From: Nocardia abscessus NBRC 100374 | GTDB taxonomy: Bacteria; Actinomycetota; Actinomycetes; Mycobacteriales; Mycobacteriaceae | Assembly: GCF_000308455.1 (NCBI RefSeq) | Contig: NZ_BAFP01000272.1 | Coordinates: 1-64,000 of the forward strand | Reading direction: 5' to 3' | Length of the DNA: 64,000 nt | Shown: piece by piece, positions 62,331 through 64,000 of the stretch | Layout of the letters: each line of letters starts with the position of its first letter | Numbering within the stretch: position 1 is the stretch's first letter | Translations under genes and position numbers: made by a program | Notes under the pieces: model-generated | Database searches by the model: none | What the model saw: the letters and a program-made list of their open reading frames with translations, nothing else | What the model was told of the DNA's origin: nothing

Positions 62331-63256
62331 ACCCGCGATCGAACGCGGGCACCGCACTCCGGCGCTGGGAGCCGGTGGAATCCGTGCTGCGCGCTCGGCA
62401 CCCGGACCTCTCCGTGGAACTGCCTGCCGACGCACAGCACGCCACCGAGCTCGTGCGCGCAGCCGTTACCCGCCCGAATCCACCGTCCGTGCTGGTCGCC
62501 GCCGGTGGCGACGGCATGGTGAACCTGGTGCTGAACGCCCTCATGGACCCCGCCACCGACCGCCCGCGCGCCGTCGGCTCGGCGCTGGGCGCGGTGGGAC
62601 TGGGCAGCTCCAACGACTTCCACAAACCGGTGCCCGACAGCGCCCGCGTCGGGTCCGTTCCGGTGCGGATCGACGCAGCGCGCGCTGACCTGGTGGACGT
62701 CGGCAAGGCCAGCGTGCTGCTGGCCGACGGCACCCGCGCCGTGCGCTACTTCTTGCTCAACGCCAGTATGGGACTGGTCGCGGCGGGCAATCATTCGTTC
62801 AACCAGGCCGCCGGGCTGATCGGCTGGCTCAAGTCGCGCAGCGTGGATGCCGCCATTCTCGCCACGGCGCTGGCCACCATCGCCACTCATCGGCCGCTGC
62901 CGGTCGCGGTGCGCGGCGACAATTGGATGCATGCCGCCCCGATCACGAACATCGGCGTGCTCAAGAGCGTGCACTTCGCCGGCGGCATGCACTACGACAC
63001 CGCGGTCACCCGTGCCGACGGCCGGTTCGACGTGAACATCTGGGCCGAAGCGGGCAGGCTGCGGACACTCGGCCTGGTCGCCGGGCTGTACGCCGGGCGA
63101 TTCCGGCGGTCGCGGCTGGCGGTGTGCTATCGGGACGCGGTCGTGGAACTGCGGCCCGACCGTCCGGCGCCACTGGAACTGGACGGCGAGATCACGATGG
63201 TGGAGTCGGCGCGGCTGGAGGTTCTGCCACGGGTGCTGAAGGTGTGTGCCGCATGA
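62315..63256 (+). CDS. diacylglycerol/sphingosine kinase-like lipid kinase
   Basis: This 313-residue kinase belongs to the DagK/LCB5 family. Motifs are LVVLNPRSNAGTAL at the N-terminus, the ATP-binding VLVAAGGDGMVNLVLNAL, and GAVGLGSSNDFHKPVP (the GTGNDF-like motif). The C-terminal beta-rich domain ends LELDGEITMVESARLEVLP. Relatives phosphorylate diacylglycerol, ceramide or sphingoid bases. In an operon with an oxoamine synthase and an SDR, a sphingoid- or amino-alcohol-like lipid is a plausible substrate. The start is GTG 62315 with GAGGAGG 4 nt upstream. Confidence 0.83.
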   Translation: MLVVLNPRSNAGTALRRWEPVESVLRARHPDLSVELPADAQHATELVRAAVTRPNPPSVLVAAGGDGMVNLVLNALMDPATDRPRAVGSALGAVGLGSSNDFHKPVPDSARVGSVPVRIDAARADLVDVGKASVLLADGTRAVRYFLLNASMGLVAAGNHSFNQAAGLIGWLKSRSVDAAILATALATIATHRPLPVAVRGDNWMHAAPITNIGVLKSVHFAGGMHYDTAVTRADGRFDVNIWAEAGRLRTLGLVAGLYAGRFRRSRLAVCYRDAVVELRPDRPAPLELDGEITMVESARLEVLPRVLKVCAA

Positions 63257-64000
63257 CGGTCGTGCTGGTCACCGGAGCCGCCAACGGAATGGGCGCGGCC
63301 ACCGCGGAACATCTTGCCGCGCTGGGATATACGGTCGAAGGATGCGATCGGATGGCGGCGCCGGACATCGCTCAGGTCGACGTGGGTGACGCCGAGGCGG
63401 TGAACCGCTGGGTACAGGACGCGCACAACAGGCACGGCCGGATCGACGCGGTCGTCACGTTCGCGGCATACGGCGTCGTCGGCGCGGTCGAGGAGACCAC
63501 ACCCGAGGAGGCCGCGGCGCTGTACGACATTAACGTGCTCGGCACACACCGCGTGCTGCGAGCAGTGCTGCCACTCCTCCGCGACCAGGGCGAAGGCCGG
63601 GTGATCGTCGTGAGCTCGGGAGCGGGCGCCATCGCCGAGCCGTACGGCGGGTGGTATTCGGCCACCAAGGCGGCCGTGGAACGGATCGGCGAGGCCGCGC
63701 GAATGGAGACGGCTGGGTCCGGCGTGCACGTCTCGGTGCTCATTCCCGGTTGGACGGTCACCCCGATCATCGACACGGCGGTTCATGTGGCTACCCCGAT
63801 CTCGGTGTACGACCACGACCGCGCCGCCGTACTCCACCTGGTGCGCGGCTATCTGGCCGCCGGACAGCCCGCCGCAGCGGTGGCCCGGAAGGTCGCGATG
63901 ATCCTGGCGGCGGACCGGCCACGGCAGTCCTACCTCTGTGGCCGAGACGTCCGCTTGTCCTTCTGGACCCGCAGGCTGGTCCCGGCTCGTGTCTACGAGC
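63253..64000 (+). CDS. short-chain dehydrogenase/reductase (3' end beyond the window)
   Basis: The frame runs open to the window end (249 codons visible). The N-terminus VVLVTGAANGMGAATAEHLA is the SDR dinucleotide site (TGxxxGxG). The middle has FAAYGVVGAVEETTPEE in place of the usual NNAG. The active site is VSSGAGAIAEPYGGWYSATK (Ser, Tyr-x3-Lys). It may reduce the 3-keto product of the oxoamine synthase, as ketosphinganine reductases do, but this is inference. ATG 63253 overlaps the lipid-kinase stop. The operon probably continues past 64,000. Confidence 0.85.
   Translation, partial: MTVVLVTGAANGMGAATAEHLAALGYTVEGCDRMAAPDIAQVDVGDAEAVNRWVQDAHNRHGRIDAVVTFAAYGVVGAVEETTPEEAAALYDINVLGTHRVLRAVLPLLRDQGEGRVIVVSSGAGAIAEPYGGWYSATKAAVERIGEAARMETAGSGVHVSVLIPGWTVTPIIDTAVHVATPISVYDHDRAAVLHLVRGYLAAGQPAAAVARKVAMILAADRPRQSYLCGRDVRLSFWTRRLVPARVYE

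Overview
The window is high-GC actinobacterial DNA, most likely from Nocardia or a close relative. This is inferred from several features: strong G/C at third codon positions, frequent GTG starts, an FHA-FHA-ABC exporter like mycobacterial Rv1747, an ECF sigma factor of the SigJ/ECF41 type, a DUF4236 protein, a PheS-related orphan ligase and many small TetR/PucR/LysR modules. No rRNA, tRNA or CRISPR array was seen.

Layout. (1) 1-1183 is scarred: the 3' end of an IS256-family transposase, then a TetR regulator and an SRPBCC protein that have both lost their 5' ends at a single junction (962/963). (2) 1.3-9.1 kb holds accessory genes: a secreted lipase, a carboxymuconolactone decarboxylase-like pair, a secreted protein, the FHA-ABC exporter, a DMT-type membrane protein, an ADP-ribosylglycohydrolase remnant and a DUF4236 protein. 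(3) 9.6-15.1 kb is one gene for a single-chain, eukaryote-like acyl-CoA carboxylase of 1826 residues, with a 21-bp tandem repeat upstream. (4) 17.5-26.3 kb is an L-rhamnose catabolic operon: mutarotase, MFS transporter, isomerase, bifunctional aldolase/dehydrogenase, kinase, L-lactate dehydrogenase and LacI regulator. A perfect LacI-type operator lies in front of it. Together these genes take L-rhamnose to DHAP and pyruvate. (5) 26.3-44.9 kb is a mosaic of small regulated units. Several have palindromic operators or strong terminator hairpins, and there is one striking divergent pair of ECF-type promoters (27.84-27.93 kb).

(6) 45.7 kb to the window end is the highlight: one operon of at least 12 genes, still open at 64,000, in which 9 of 11 junctions are 4-bp ATGA/GTGA overlaps. 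It encodes two acyl carrier proteins, a fatty acyl-AMP ligase-like enzyme, a P450, an alpha-oxoamine synthase (serine palmitoyltransferase-like), an SDR, a lipid kinase, a HAD hydrolase and a nucleotidyltransferase. It also encodes two dikinases of the PEP-synthase/rifampin-phosphotransferase/PigC type and two thymidylate-kinase-like P-loop domains. One gene fuses a class III aminotransferase, a cyanobacterial-AAR-like acyl-ACP reductase, a dikinase and a P-loop kinase in a single chain of 1976 residues. The enzyme logic suggests activation of a fatty acid on an ACP, reduction and transamination to a fatty amine, condensation with an amino acid by the oxoamine synthase, and several phosphoryl or nucleotidyl transfers. 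The product would be an amino- or sphingoid-like (phospho)lipid or alkaloid. The product is not known from the sequence. An 836-bp, relatively AT-rich leader with two perfect palindromes precedes the operon.
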